From contig NC_088318.1 of NCBI RefSeq assembly GCF_910592395.1, forward strand, positions 8,248,349-8,312,348: a DNA stretch of 64,000 nucleotides, given 5' to 3'. The DNA comes from Lineus longissimus (taxonomy: Eukaryota > Nemertea > Pilidiophora > Heteronemertea > Lineidae). Position numbers and translations under genes: made by a program. Each line of letters begins with the position of its first letter. The first letter of the stretch is position 1. Shown here piece after piece: positions 1 through 11,397 of the stretch. Under the pieces are notes generated by a model. That model was not told where the DNA came from, did not search any database, and saw nothing but the letters and a program-made list of their open reading frames with translations.

Positions 1-209
1 TAAAGTTTTGTGCCCAGTTTTACCAGCAAGACAAGTTATGGGATACATCTGGTTGTCCTTTGTAGAGGAGGCTATCCACTCGTGCTGTTTTGGCCTCCAT
101 ATTGAAGAAGTTCATCTTGTCCAGAGGAAAACCATTTCTCTCCTGTAACTCTCAAAATCTTTTTTGTCCCATTGAAATCAAAAACTGCATAATTTATTTT
201 GTATTTCAG

Positions 210-2023
210 ATGAAGGAACTGGTGAAAGGGAGCGGGGTGTATGTTTACTCGCAACAGAAATATATTATAAAGTCGGCTACAGTAAGTCCATATCTTTTAG
301 TCTGATTTTCATTGTTTGTATATAGGGATGGCACCACCCGCTCGCCAAATCGCCATTGGCTCTTTCACCTCTGATTTGGCTAAAATTTTAACGAATTCAC
401 TTAAAAGGGGCTGGGTGAAGAATGAGCTAATGTCCAAAGTGTGCATTATTTCTCCCATTTTTATCAATGTTTAAAAAGCATTGTTTTAGATAATTATGGT
501 CCCACAGTCTCGTCAGAGCAGTGGGACCATATTGATATCACTCGGGTTCTGCAGGTTTCTTTTTCTTCTTATAATACGCAAGAGGGAGGTGTAGAAAACA
601 ACCAGGGGTATGACTTAACATATGGGGGTGAAGATGATTTGATCATGCATTGCTAATTAGGTACCTTGGTTTCAGGGTCCCTTCAAAAGTCGCATTCTAA
701 CACCAGAAATATATTCTGGAACAAAAACTGGTCTGTTTAATCACAGATTAGCATTTTATCCATTTACAAAAAAAAATACCATTAAAAAATAAGCAGTGGT
801 TAAGGAGAAATCATTGACACAGGGTATTAAGCAAAAAAATCCAATATGGCTGCTGTTGCCATGGTAACAAGTTATATAATGATAAAAAAACAGTATCTAC
901 TGAATGCTTAGTTCATATACTATTCAGATATAATAATGAATTCTGTCTGATTTAAGGAAAGTAGTTGGTATTTTAGTACATGTGGTCCCCTTAATTATTT
1001 TTGTGTGTTGATAAGTTTGTTTCTTGTTCCAATTTCAGGACCTTACCTATTGCCTCTCTGCAGCCATGGGAACCTTTTATGATAAGGAAGACCTGGGGAA
1101 TTACAATTTATCGGGGGCTAATGGGAAGAAGAAATTGGATAACAGAATTATTTCTGCTATTGCTGGTAAGTACTGTATACTCTTGCAAAACATTTTTATG
1201 GAAGATCATCACATCTATCCCAAATAAGCTGTTCAGACTGAGAGCAGTTTGTTAACTTTTTCAATCCTGGGCTGACCCTAACCAAGCACGTCTGCAAAAC
1301 ATCAGATTCAACTGATTCAACCATTTCAATTGCCCAGAGCGGGATACTATCCCGTATCTAGAGTTATCGAGGGTGGTGCCACAAGCCAGAACTTGAGTTA
1401 GCGATGCAGTATGTCATCCCGCTCAGGGCAGACCGGTCGGTATGAGATGAGGGATGTCGGACTGAAATGAATGCATATTATGTAAAGCATATCAGCTTGA
1501 TATACCGCAAGCGCGACCTCACTTGCTGGGTTTAGTAACTAATGAAGTGGGAAATAGTGTTAACAGAAGTTGGGCTTATTTCAAACACAGGTTTCAAAAC
1601 CACACAGACCAATTTGAGCCATGACTTATACCTCATCAGAATTATCTGAGACCAAACATTTTTGAAGAAAAAAAATCTTTTCTATCTTCAGATACAGCCC
1701 ATCATCTATTCCCAGAGGCGAAGGGAAAAGATGGAAAGCCCTTAACAGCTGCACAAATTTGAAGCAGGTTGGTACAGAGGTGTCATGACACCAAGAAGGA
1801 TAAGAGAAGAGAGAGTATAAAAAAGCCAACAAAAAAAATTATCAAAACCAAGGAATATGTCATCGAGAGCGAGAGCGATGACAGTGTTGACAACAGGCAC
1901 GAGGGAAATATCAGTGAAGCAGGGAGTGATGACGATGAAGTAGCAACAAACTCGAAGGGGCATAGCTCCCAGGGACTAAAAGTGCCTAAGATTTTAACTG
2001 TTGAGGAGGCGCTCCTCCGTTAA
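210..2023 (+). CDS. BEN-domain protein gene, 3' exons (possible in-frame stop)
   Basis: Three exons fit one reading frame. Exon 210-281 follows tttcag and ends before gtaagt (phase 0). Exon 1039-1165 follows tttcag and ends before gtaagt (phase 1). Exon 1692-2023 follows cttcag and ends at TAA 2021-2023. The joined translation has the layout of a BEN domain: a GSGVYV strand near the start, then FYDKEDLGNYNLSG, then KKLDNRIISAI, then a basic QRCHDTKKDKRR segment. BEN domains bind DNA or chromatin factors in the nucleus. The C-terminal tail alternates basic and acidic/serine stretches (ESESDD, GSDDDE), as nuclear proteins often do. An in-frame TGA at 1760-1762 lies between TAAQI and SRLVQRC, which otherwise continue the domain, so this copy is a pseudogene, carries a nonsense allele, or contains a sequencing error. 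Upstream exons lie outside the window or were not recognised. The family call is from pattern memory. Confidence 0.65.
282..1038 (+). other. Intron of the BEN-domain gene
   Basis: Bounded by gtaagt at 282 and tttcag ending at 1038. It contains A/T-rich sequence and no supported coding segment; short open frames here have no family signature. Confidence 0.5.
1166..1691 (+). other. Intron of the BEN-domain gene
   Basis: Starts with gtaagt after exon 1039-1165 and ends with cttcag at 1691. No other feature was seen. Confidence 0.5.
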
Positions 2024-2104
2024 ATATTTTTGGCAGAATAAAATTTGAAAAAAATAGCTAATGCGTCATTCAGTTTCATCCATTTTGCTTGTTTTTGGGC
2101 ATCT

Positions 2105-2790
2105 AGGGTTCAGGCCATATCCAAGAATTGCCAAGAATTCTTTCTTGCCAATTCTTGTGTTCATAGAAAGACCCAAGACACTTTCTTGGGTTCAGGACAA
2201 ATCCAAGAATTGCCAAAATTTCTTTCTTGGCGAATCTTGGAATACAACCATCAATTCTTGCCAATTCTTGTGTTCATAGAAAGACCCAAGACACTTTCTT
2301 GGGTTCAGGACAAATCCAAGAATTGCCAAGATTTCTTTCTTGGCGAATCTTGGAATACAACCATCAATTCTTGCCAATTCTTGTGTTCATAGAAAGACCT
2401 AAGACACTTTCTTGGGTTCAGGACAAATCCAAGAATTGCCAAGATTTCTTTCTTGGCGAATCTTGGAATACAACCATCAATTCTTGCCAATTCTTGTGTT
2501 CATAGAAAGACCCAAGACACTTTCTTGGGTTCAGGACAAATCCAAGAATTGCCAAGATTTCTTTCTTGGCGAATCTTGGAATACAACCTTGCCAGTTCTT
2601 GTGTTCATAGAAAATCCTAAGACACTTTCTTGGGTTCAGGACAAATCCAAGAATTGCCAAGATTTCTTTCTTGGCGAATCTTGGAATACAACCATCTGCA
2701 ATTTTCTTAATTGTGTTCATAGAAAGACCCAAGACACTTTCTTGGGTTCAGGAAACATCCAAGAATTGCCAAGAACTCTTTCTTGACAAT
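2105..2790. repeat. 113-bp tandem repeat array rich in CCAAGAA/TTCTTGG dyads
   Basis: The phrase gttcatagaaaga recurs at 2159, 2272, 2385 and 2498 (exact spacing 113 bp), then at 2603 and 2715 with shorter, altered units. Each unit carries several copies of CCAAGAA in both orientations, so each can fold into hairpins. The array begins about 80 bp after the stop codon of the BEN gene, so it may lie in its 3' UTR or just downstream. Open frames of 60-124 codons over the array on both strands are by-products of the repeat. Confidence 0.9.
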
Positions 2791-3115
2791 TCTTGTGTAC
2801 AGACCCACACAAGAATTTAAAAGAACAAGAATTTGCAAGAGCCATCAAAGATATATTCTTGCAATTTCTTGTGTTTACTTTCGTACAATCCAAGAAATGC
2901 CAAGAATTATCCAAGAAAATACAAGACAAACGGAGGTCGATGGAATAAAATTTTCTAAGACAATCCCAAGAAAACACAGGGATTTTTTGCTTCGCCAGGT
3001 GTTTTCTTGGGTATTAATACATTGATATACACAATTGTACAGGACCCAAGAAAACCCAAGACGCATGCAAGATTATGCAAGATGATCTTGGGTTTTTCTT
3101 GGATTTATTTTCCTA
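2791..3115. repeat. Degenerate continuation of the CCAAGAA-rich repeat
   Basis: Regular periodicity is lost, but CCAAGAA, TTCTTGG and CAAGA words remain dense up to about 3115. It is probably an older, diverged part of the same array or element. Confidence 0.55.
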
Positions 3116-3489
3116 AGGGATGTCATTTAACCTTATTAGATATACCCTCCATAAAAAATGTGTCACTCTACGTACAACCATTAGCTTCAAAAAGGTAAAA
3201 AACAATTTCCAAGATAGCCACCTGGAGGCCAGAAAGTAGGTCATATCGCAAAAAAAAGAAAAATACGTCAGGCCATATTGCCAAAAGCTACCACGTCAAT
3301 CACGTCAGTATCTCATGGGAGTTCTATTTGGGGATTGAGAAAATGAAATAATATTGTTCGATAACTGAGAGTGAGATGGTGAAAATTGTTTAGGCAACAA
3401 TGTTAGAACTGCACGTTACCAATGTGAACAATACATTAAATATGATCCAAGAAATTTTGGGATTCGGAATTCAAGCAAAAGCGCTTTTA
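3116..3489. other. No recognised feature
   Basis: A/T-rich sequence between the tandem array and the next mobile element. Nothing supportable was seen on either strand. Confidence 0.5.
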
Positions 3490-4908
3490 AAAATGAAACG
3501 GCCAGGGGCCATTGTGCTCACCGTATACATCTTTTAGTAGGCAGGATCATGCTTAGTTTAGAGGTGAATATGGTGAACACGGTGAACACAATCAGGCATG
3601 AAGACTTTTTTTAGATGTGTATTGATGTCAAGTAATAAGACAGGGCAGTATATATAAGTTTATGATCCAACCAATAATTGTCTATGACATCAACAAGATC
3701 AATATCGTGTGATTGCTAAGAGTCCCTGCAATAAAAAATTCATCGAAAAAAAGTCATTAATAAGCGAGATATTGCACGTCCTACTTTTTCAGTTTTGACC
3801 CCCTGGTGGCCAAATCAAGAATCAGATCAGGCCAAAATTCGGTGTCAGAGATTATCTGATGTAGGGGGTTACATGTACCAACTTTCAAGTTCATAGCTTC
3901 AGCAGTTAAGAAACGTGCCATAGTTACACTCTAATGGCCAATTTACGCCATTTGACCTCTGTGACCTAGAAAAGGAGGTCAAATCCAAAAATCGTAGGAC
4001 ATGTGGTGTATCCTTGCTAGAAGTCCCTGCCATAAAAATTTTATCGAAAACAATTCACTCAAATAAGCAAGATATTGCACTTCTTCCTTTTTCCATTATG
4101 GCCCCCTGGTGGCCGAATAAAGAATCAGATCAGGCCAAAATTCGGCATCAAAGGTTATCTGATGTAGGGGGTTATATGCACCAAGTTTCAAGTTCATAAC
4201 TTTACTGGTTAAGAAACGTGCCATAGTTTACACTCTAACGGCCAATTTACGCCATATGACCTCTGTGACCTTGAAAAGTAAGTCAAATTGAAAACCCGTA
4301 AGACATGTGATGTATTCTTCCTAAGAGTACCTACCATAAAAATTTTATCGAAAACAAGTCACTTATAAGCGAGATATCACACTTTTTAGATATCCACTTT
4401 TGGCCCCCTGGTGGCAAAGTTGAGAATCAGATCAAACTGAAATTCAGCACCAGAGGCTATGTGATATAGGGGGTTATATGTACTAAGTTTCAAGTTCATA
4501 GCTTTAGTGGTTAAGAAACGTGCCATAGTTTACACTCTAACGGCCAATTTACGCCATATGACCTCTGTGAACTTGAAAAGTAGGTCAAATTAAAAACCCG
4601 TATGATATAAGATGTATATTTGCTATGAGTACCTACAACACAAGTTTCATCGAAAACAAGTCACTAATAAGCGAGATATCACACTTTTTAGATATCGACA
4701 TTTGGCCCCCTGGTGGCCAAGTTGAGAATCAGATCGGACCGAAATTCAGTGTCAGAGGTCACCTGACCTAGGGGGTGCTGTGTACAAAGTTTCAAGTTCA
4801 TAGCCCTAGCGTTCAAGAAACGTGCCACTGTTTTTGAAATAGGATACGACGACGGACGACGACGGACACTGCGGTATTACATAGACTCCCCTACGGTGAG
4901 CCAAAAAA
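3490..4908 (+). mobile_element. Family-1b Helentron-like repeat-array element (copy A)
   Basis: The 5' end matches other copies in the window (ATGAAACGGCCAGGGGCC then GTGCTCACCGTA). The core is about four tandem units of roughly 302 bp; the landmark cccctggtgg recurs near 3797, 4101, 4403 and 4704. A GACGACGG-rich tract at 4847-4866 follows, and the 3' end reads CCTACGGTGAGCC plus AAAAAA. The 5' GCTCACCGTA and 3' TACGGTGAGC are complementary subterminal arms. It has no coding capacity. The A-run at its 3' end abuts the splice donor of the minus-strand exon at 4914-5015. Assignment to the Helentron-type non-autonomous class is inference from architecture. Confidence 0.7.
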
Positions 4909-4913
4909 CTTAC

Positions 4914-5015
4914 CTCAATTCCACCATACTCAAGAAATACCTTGGCATATTTGTTCAGCTCATCTACATTGTCAGACTGCCTTGCATCAAACTGTGTAAG
5001 CTGTCCAAGAATATC
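4914..5015 (-). CDS. Internal exon of an unidentified host gene
   Basis: On the minus strand, ccttttcag precedes position 5015 and gtaagt follows position 4914. The 102-nt exon is open and phase 0 at both ends. It encodes 34 residues starting DILGQLTQFDARQSDN and ending FLEYGGIE, a soluble, probably helical segment. I do not recognise the family. It may belong with the other phase-0 minus-strand exon at 23756-23887, which would put the BEL/Pao element in the intron between them. The donor is intact although a family-1b element sits a few bases inside the intron. Confidence 0.55.
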
Positions 5016-5858
5016 CTGAAAAGGAAGGCCCACAATAAGAACTAGAGGTACCGCATTTGCTGGCAAACACTGGATATCTGCACTTTGGTGAATTCAGATT
5101 GATGGAAGTGCTATCGAATCGAATCGTAAAGAAGGAAGCTGAGGAAACACAAATGTTGCTGAAAGATGTTGTAGTCTGAATTTACAAGATTAATTCCCGG
5201 ATGAAAAGTGTGTGTGGATGAGAGATTTTGAATGAATATGATGAATGTATACATTAGCAAGGTTAAGATTTGAAGGATTTCAATAGGCTGTTCATGCCCA
5301 ATGCCTCCAGTAGAACAGGTTTGGCAAAGGCTTGACAGAAAGACGTTTGAGTGATAAAGATGTTGTTTATCGCTACCATTTAATCTCAACCTCACTTTTT
5401 ATTCAAAGTATCAGGGAAAGTTTCATTGGATTTCCTTCAATTATTATCTTGGGTATATACATTTTCTACAAGCGCGTCATCAGCAGAGCCTGCTATACTA
5501 ACTGGAAGTACATTCCAATGGCCCAATTCTTTGTTGTATAGGGTGGGCAAGTGCACATATTAATGCCGATGGGGTTGATTCCATTAAAAAATTTCAAAAC
5601 AAAAGAATGTGATCAATGAACTCTACTTCCGGGAGATATAGCATGCTCTTTTGTACACTGTAATACATGTATAGTTTATTTCTATAGTGAGAGACTGCCA
5701 CTATACATTGGGTATGTGGTCTATTTCTATAACGAGAGACTGACGCTGATGGCTTAGTACATATCAAACTTAGAATATCAAGGGCAAGTTCGATAATGGC
5801 TTTATTATCTCGGGTAATTTGGGGGTTTAAGGTCGGCCATCTTACATGAGAGTGAAGC
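5016..5858. other. Intronic or intergenic sequence, nothing recognised
   Basis: A/T-rich sequence upstream (minus strand) of the exon at 4914-5015. A short imperfect duplication containing ctatttctata and gagagactg occurs near 5680-5750. No coding or structural RNA feature can be supported. Confidence 0.4.
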
Positions 5859-6235
5859 TGTTTTGGATATCTTGTACATTTTTAGGGATTCTTTTTCCTG
5901 CCCTTTTATATTACCTCATTTCCTGTGATACGTCATCACATCGCCGTCTTTGTTGTTATTTACGTTACGTATTTCGGTTGGGTTAACGCCATTTTTTTAG
6001 AATCATTCGCAGACGTCAGTCCTGTTTCCATTATAACACGAAAATCGCACTCTTAGGTATGATTACTTTCCTTTCGATTTCTCTTTGATTCGTTTGTAAC
6101 GTTCATTCGCAATACCGAATGTGTTTCAGTACCTAATGTTTGTATATTTGTTTTTGCAGAATGTGTTTTCTAATAAATCATCAATCAAGAACGTTAAAGA
6201 ACCTTTTTCTGTTTATCGTTATCGGATCTAAACCA
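5859..6235 (+). repeat. BEL1 5' LTR
   Basis: It aligns over its whole length with 18927-19283, including the shared stretches ttagggattctttttcc and cgccgtctttgttgtt. It starts TGTTTTGG and ends AAACCA. It carries about 20 bp near 6048-6068 that the 3' LTR lacks. An AATAAA-type sequence (taataaatc) near 6170 is a plausible polyadenylation signal. The gag leader follows. Confidence 0.88.
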
Positions 6236-6251
6236 ATTTCTAAGAGAAGTT

Positions 6252-7815
6252 ATGGGTGATCATGACGAAGCTGTGAGTACGGGAGGCGTGGCGACGAGAG
6301 TGGAGAATTCGGCGAATTCCGTCCGGATTGAGACTCTCAAGAAGGAGAGGAAAACATTGCGCGGAAAGGTTACGCGCACCATGAGGAGGATTCGTGATGG
6401 CATGGAAGCTCGAAACATGTCAGAGTTCAGGATAAGGAAGGAAGTAAGTGGCCTTGATTCAGACTTTGAGTTGTTAGTAATATAAACGCGGAGCTAATTG
6501 AGTCCGTGGCAGAAGCTGACAAAGAGAGGTTCAAAGAATGGGAAGGCCAACTGTTGAATCATTGGGTGATATGAATAAAGGCTAGCAAATGCTTTTACTT
6601 CAATTTTGTACAGAAAGGTCAAGTGTAAATGTACATGGAGTTTTAGATAAAAGCATTTACTACTCTTTATTCATATCACCCATTATCATGGCTTCAAAGA
6701 GCAGTTCGAGAAGTATGTACAAGCTAGCGTACAATCGAAAGACTGCGATGGTGGTAGCAGTTCGATTGCTACAACGTCAGTTGATGATGATGGTGGTAGT
6801 GCTGTCCATGCGAGTAGCAGCCAGCGCGTTGAGGAAAATAGGCCTCATGGCAGTCATGATGCAAATCGTAGCGGTGATATCGTTGAGAATACGTCATCAA
6901 CGCACCACCAACATGTGGAGAGAGACAAAGCGCCAGAACGGCAGATCAATTCGATGATGACTTTGTCTTCAAGTGGCCGGAGCGGCGGCAACCTGTGCAG
7001 ACAAGATTTCGACGAGTGGATAGATGATTTGCATGAAATGAAAGAGACTGTCCATGAAACCAATACTGAGAATATTTCCATAGCTGACGCATTGCTCAGA
7101 TTGCAAGCATCAAAGGACATTCCGTCAGTTGAGTTTTGTAAATTCGACGGTAATTCATTGAAATATGTTGATTTTGTGGAAACATTTAAAGTGCAAATAC
7201 ATGACAAGCATTATCTGTCAGATGACCAGCGTATGGCACAATTGAAAATGCACCTTAGTGGGGATACCTTGAGATCAATTACAGGTTTAGGTTCCAGTGG
7301 GTTGATGTATGCGACAGCACTGAAAATGATTAAAGAGCAGTTTGGCCAGCGTAGTTTGATATGCAGAGCTTTCATCAATAAGATTACCAAGGGTCCCAAA
7401 ATTTCAGCAAATGATAGGCAAGGTCTGCGTGATTTTTCGCTTGATATGATTAACTGCATTGCTACTTTTCAGCGCATCTCATTTCAATCAGATATTAATT
7501 CCACAGAGAGTTTGCGTCGGATCTTTTTGCGTCTTCCTGATCTCCTCATCAACAGATGGAAGACAACAGTGACTGACATACGGGACAGAGGAGAAACTCC
7601 AACGCTCGAGCACATCAGTAAATTCGTACGGAAGCGAGTTAAGACTGATTTCGACCCAGACTTTGGTGACCTCCAGACAGGATCATACGACAAAACTGAC
7701 TCCAAGACAGGGCAGAAGGACTGTAACCATGTTAACGTACGTACAGAAAGGTGTACAGGCGGCTCAAAACCAGACTATAGCAAAACCGGTCCTGAGATGT
7801 TACCTTTGCAAATAA
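6252..7815 (+). pseudogene. BEL1 gag region
   Basis: The ATG at 6252 opens a BEL-type Gag: basic coiled N-terminal segment (IETLKKERKTLRGK), then a shift near 6475 into the frame of INAELIESVAEADKERF. The frame is cut by a 118-bp MITE (6564-6681) and resumes at YHGFKEQFEKYV. A serine/aspartate-rich linker leads to the Gag core (VEFCKFDGNSLKYVDF, YLSDDQRMAQLKMHL), open to about 7700. The first zinc knuckle (CYLC...H...C) begins near 7798 and contains an in-frame TAA. Gag would form the retrotransposon particle. Frameshift, MITE and stop make this copy non-functional. Confidence 0.85.
6564..6681. mobile_element. 118-bp MITE with 34-bp terminal inverted repeats
   Basis: The left end GGGTGATATGAATAAAG and the inverted right end match over about 34 bp with a few mismatches. 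The element is flanked by ATT on both sides (6561-6563 and 6682-6684), a 3-bp target duplication. Excising it with one ATT restores the surrounding BEL gag frame, which confirms the borders. The superfamily is not certain; 3-bp duplications occur in PIF/Harbinger-related elements. Confidence 0.85.
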
Positions 7816-9670
7816 TTGCACAAGATTTCAAACTGTCCGACTTTCAAGGATTCGTCAGTTTCTGAACGCTACAGCATGGTGAAAGACAACCGTCTTTGTT
7901 ACGGATGCCATAACAGAGGTCACGTGACCAAGGACTGCAGATCCAAGCGGAAATGCGAAGTGAATGGATGTACGAGACAACACCATGCCATGTTACATTT
8001 CGATCCACCCAGCGCCAGCAGTACCACCTCAACCTCAACCCTGGATAGAGGCGGAATTTTGCCAGTCGTACGTGTCCGCTTTAGAGCAGAAAATGGTCAC
8101 ATCAGAGAGGGTAACGTTCTCATTGACAGCGGTGCAGGGACAACCATCTGCAGGAAAGAATTTGCCAGGTCACTAGGATTACAGGGAAAACACGAACAAT
8201 TGGAACTTTCGGTGGTCAAAGGCGAAAGTCTGAACCAAGCCGACAGTAGAAGACTGAAATTTTGGATATCATCTCTAGCTGGTGGCAAGGAATTTGAGAT
8301 TGAAGCACATGAAATAGAGAAAACAGTACTAAGTGTACCACCCCTTGACAGACCATGGCTGACTTCATACCGACATTTGAGAGACATCGAATTCGCACAC
8401 AAGGCGGGAGCTGTTGATTTGATATTAGGTGTGCAGTACAGTCGCCTACATGCAGAGGAAGAAATCCGTCAAGGCCTAAACTTCGAACCAGTTGGAAAAT
8501 GCACGAAATTAGGATGGTTCGTCATTGGTTGTGACAGCACTAATATTCCCAGGATATCAGTCAACTTCATCCAGAAATCTGACATGGAGAGATTTTACGA
8601 CATGGAAACACTTGGAGATCGTGCTCCTTCTTGTTCTTGTCCACTTGAAGTAATATCAAGAGAAGACAAGGAAGCGATGGACTTGTTAGAAGCGTCTTGC
8701 CATAAGAAAGGCGACAGATACGTCATAGGCCTACCATGGAAGGAAGACCCATCAGCGCTACCAGACAACTATCCCCTTGCTGAGAAGAGACTTCAATCGT
8801 TAGAGCGCAGCCTTATGAAGAATCCGAAAAAAGCTGAACTGTACAAGAATGTGATCAACCAGTACATTGAAAACAGTTGGGCAGTAGCATTGACAAAAGA
8901 AGAATTGGAGGATGAGAAGATGCCGAAGTTCTATCTTCCACACCACGGAGTATATCAACCAGAGAAGGTTAGTACACCACTTAGGGTAGTATTTGACCCC
9001 GCATGCAATTACGACGGTGTTTCATTGAACTCCCTTCTACACAAAGGTCCGTGTCTCATTGGGGATCTTTATGGAGTGTTGCTTCGATTCAGAGAAGAAC
9101 GTGTAGCCATCGTCGGAGATCTGCGTAAGATGTTCCTACAGATTTTGCTAAACGAGCACGATAGTTTGGTTCATCGATTTCTTTGGAGAGATTTGGATAC
9201 CGGAAAACCACCTACCATTTATCGTCTGACTAGAGTTACGTTTGGAGATAAGCCTTCCCCAGACATGGCGAGCTTTGTGATGCTTAAATTAGCCAAGGAA
9301 TTCAAAGCTACCCTACCAGACTCAGCAGAGGTACTTGAGCGTGATCGGTATATGGACGACCTTATCCATTCATACCCTACGCCAAAGGTCGCAGGCGAGA
9401 GGATGATGTGATTGAACATAATCCTGAAAAGCGGAATTTTCGAAATCAAAGAATGGTTTTGTTCTTCTGAAGAAGAAGCACTAGATCTCATGCAGCCAAA
9501 GTCCGAGGGATCTCCTGAACGAGAAAGTAGTGAGAGAAACGAGACCAACGCATCACCTATCAGCCTAGACAGCCAGGACCAAGAGATTCAGAAGACACTT
9601 GGCGTTTGCTGGAGTCCGAAGACAGATACCATCTGCATCATACCTCTGCATCATACCTCTGCATCTACCT
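7816..9670 (+). pseudogene. BEL1 pol, zinc knuckles, protease and reverse transcriptase
   Basis: A 531-codon open frame runs to 9411. In order: cysteine/histidine knuckles (CYGCHNRGHVTKDC, then C...HH...LH), an aspartic protease with DSGAGTT, a linker with the BEL signature LLEASCHKKGDRYVIGLPW, then RT with ENSWAVALT, YLPHHGVYQPEK, VGDLRKMFLQ and the catalytic YMDD near 9350. A stop at 9409-9411 is followed in frame by the start of the RT thumb (GIFEIKEWF, KTLGVCWSPKTDTI). The RT connection that normally follows (TKR...FDP) is absent, because about 2 kb of foreign sequence lies before RNase H. The tail at 9630-9670 carries a small catcatacctctg triplication. Confidence 0.9.
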
Positions 9671-10053
9671 GGTAAGCCAATCCTCGGGCTTGAACCTGAA
9701 AAAAATGACATTTCGTACACAACTATGGCAAGCAATAAGGGCAAGCAAAATATTTTTAGATTATCGCCCATGGCAATTGTCGGGGCCGCCGGTTAAATTA
9801 AACGTTTTAATTTTTTATTGAATCGTGGTAAATCCGTAAACAATTGCTTTGACTGATAAGTGACGAGTTGAAGAACCTGGAGAATCAAATATACCGGGTA
9901 CGATTATCAAAAATCAATTAGAAAAAGAATTTGGGAGGTCATATGACAGACGTTCCAATTTTTGGAATGTTCCAATTTCTTTTGGAACTCCAAGCATACT
10001 GAAATTGGTATGTCTGATTTATTTCGAACGAACCAAAATTTCAGGTTTTCCCC
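9671..10053. other. Insertion sequence of unknown type inside BEL1 pol
   Basis: This lies between the RT tail and the MULE fragment. No inverted repeat ends or coding could be supported. It may be the 3' flank of the MULE element. Confidence 0.35.
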
Positions 10054-10924
10054 CTACTTTGGCATATTTACCTGACGATATACATTTTGAGTCATGTGAA
10101 AGAAACATCCTTTCACCTCCACGTCGGTGAACACATCCAGTATGGCATTCATGGCTGCCCGTTTGAAGTCAATGAGCACTTCTGGCGGCTGGAGGCCGTT
10201 CACCCCACCTGCGATGGCCGGCACTTCTTGAAGAACACGCGCATAGGTATCCTGTCTCTTATTGGTGATGAGAGCATACACACTAGGGAAAACACTTCCA
10301 TTAGCTGTTAAACTGTGAATGGTGCAGTCGGAAAAAGACTTCTGGAACTACTTTAAATGTTCTGTCGGCGAACCATCAATCAGACTTTGCAAGGCATTGT
10401 TGCCCATCTTCACTCATATAAATGAGTATTCTGTCAGCTTCCCCTTCACCATTATCAAACCGTAAAAAGATACCATCACTAGCTGTCATTTGGTACTGTC
10501 TGGGGATAATAACATCTGCAGCACTGGCCGGGACAGGAGGTTGGTTTCCAGCACACTGTCTGTTTCATCGGATATTTCTGCGGACGTTTGTTATGGGTGT
10601 CATAGCTCCAGCGGCTGCATCACTCATGTTTTGTACTCCTGCTGTAATTATCTGTTGTGGAGTTTCTTCTGTTTCTTCCGCTCTCTGTTTCATATTGCTC
10701 CTCACTGTCAGCATTTCAACTCGAGCAGCATCTCCAGCATGTGTATTGTCGTTCACCCTCTGCACAACCTGGTTGTTCATGATGTGCAACTTTGCTTTGC
10801 ACTCACTTCGTCTTTGCTCACATTCCCAACTTTCCTTCCCCTCGCTTAAATCTTTTTGCTTAACATAACAGAAACCTTCAAAGAGAAGCTTCCTCCCTCC
10901 ACGACTAGTTGCTATGAACTCCAT
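10054..10924 (-). pseudogene. MULE transposase fragment with FLYWCH zinc finger
   Basis: Reading leftward from 10924: a FLYWCH-type finger (EFIATSRGGRKLLFEG, YVKQKDLSEGKESWEC, CKAKLHI), a linker, then in other frames IPRQYQMTASDG, DRILIYMSEDGQQ and WFADRTFKVVPEVFF, then KRQDTYARVLQEV, VLIDFKRAAMNAILDVF and CFFHMTQNVYRQV. This is the order found in Mutator-like transposases of animals. WFADRTFK sits where the first catalytic Asp of the MULE core is expected, and the last block matches the D-and-C..H part of the MULE domain. Stops and frameshifts near 10310 and 10430 break it, and the C-terminal third is missing. It sits inside BEL1 pol, so it inserted after BEL1. Its terminal inverted repeats were not found. 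Confidence 0.75.
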
Positions 10925-11397
10925 GACTGATTGACACTGGCAGAACTGTACTAGTACAAGCTCTATGGTCGGTCACATGTACATGTACTAAGAATAGATT
11001 CACAGAAACATTGTATGACAGAGGCATTTCTCAGAAAAGGAGTAACATTAGGCCACTTTTAAAAAAAGCTGGTTAGCGCCCTTGCTTCTGGGAGGAGGTG
11101 GGTAGGGGGAGGTGTTTTTGTTTTTTTTAATTCATTTTAAGGCTGAAAATATAGCTGCTGAGCAAATAAAAAAAATCTGAAATATGGAAAAATCCGGGTA
11201 GGTGTACATTCTAGTGTAAAATGCACTATAAATTTTTTTTGGCTCTGGAGCCCTTCGTCGGGTAGGAACTTTTTTTTTATTCGGGCTTAGCTACGCAAGC
11301 CTATCGCGTCACAAGCATCGGAATAGCATTCCGCGACGTAACTATATATAGAATTATTGTTACTATAAATAGAAAAGAAACAATGTCTTCAGAAATC
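10925..11397. other. Flank of the MULE fragment, nothing coding
   Basis: Contains homopolymer T and A runs and the short segment tcgggcttagctacgcaagc. No recognisable ends or genes. Confidence 0.35.

Noticed and set aside
2045-2786. Open frames of 60-124 codons on both strands
   Set aside because: They follow the 113-bp tandem repeat and translate the same unit again and again; no codon-level constraint is visible.
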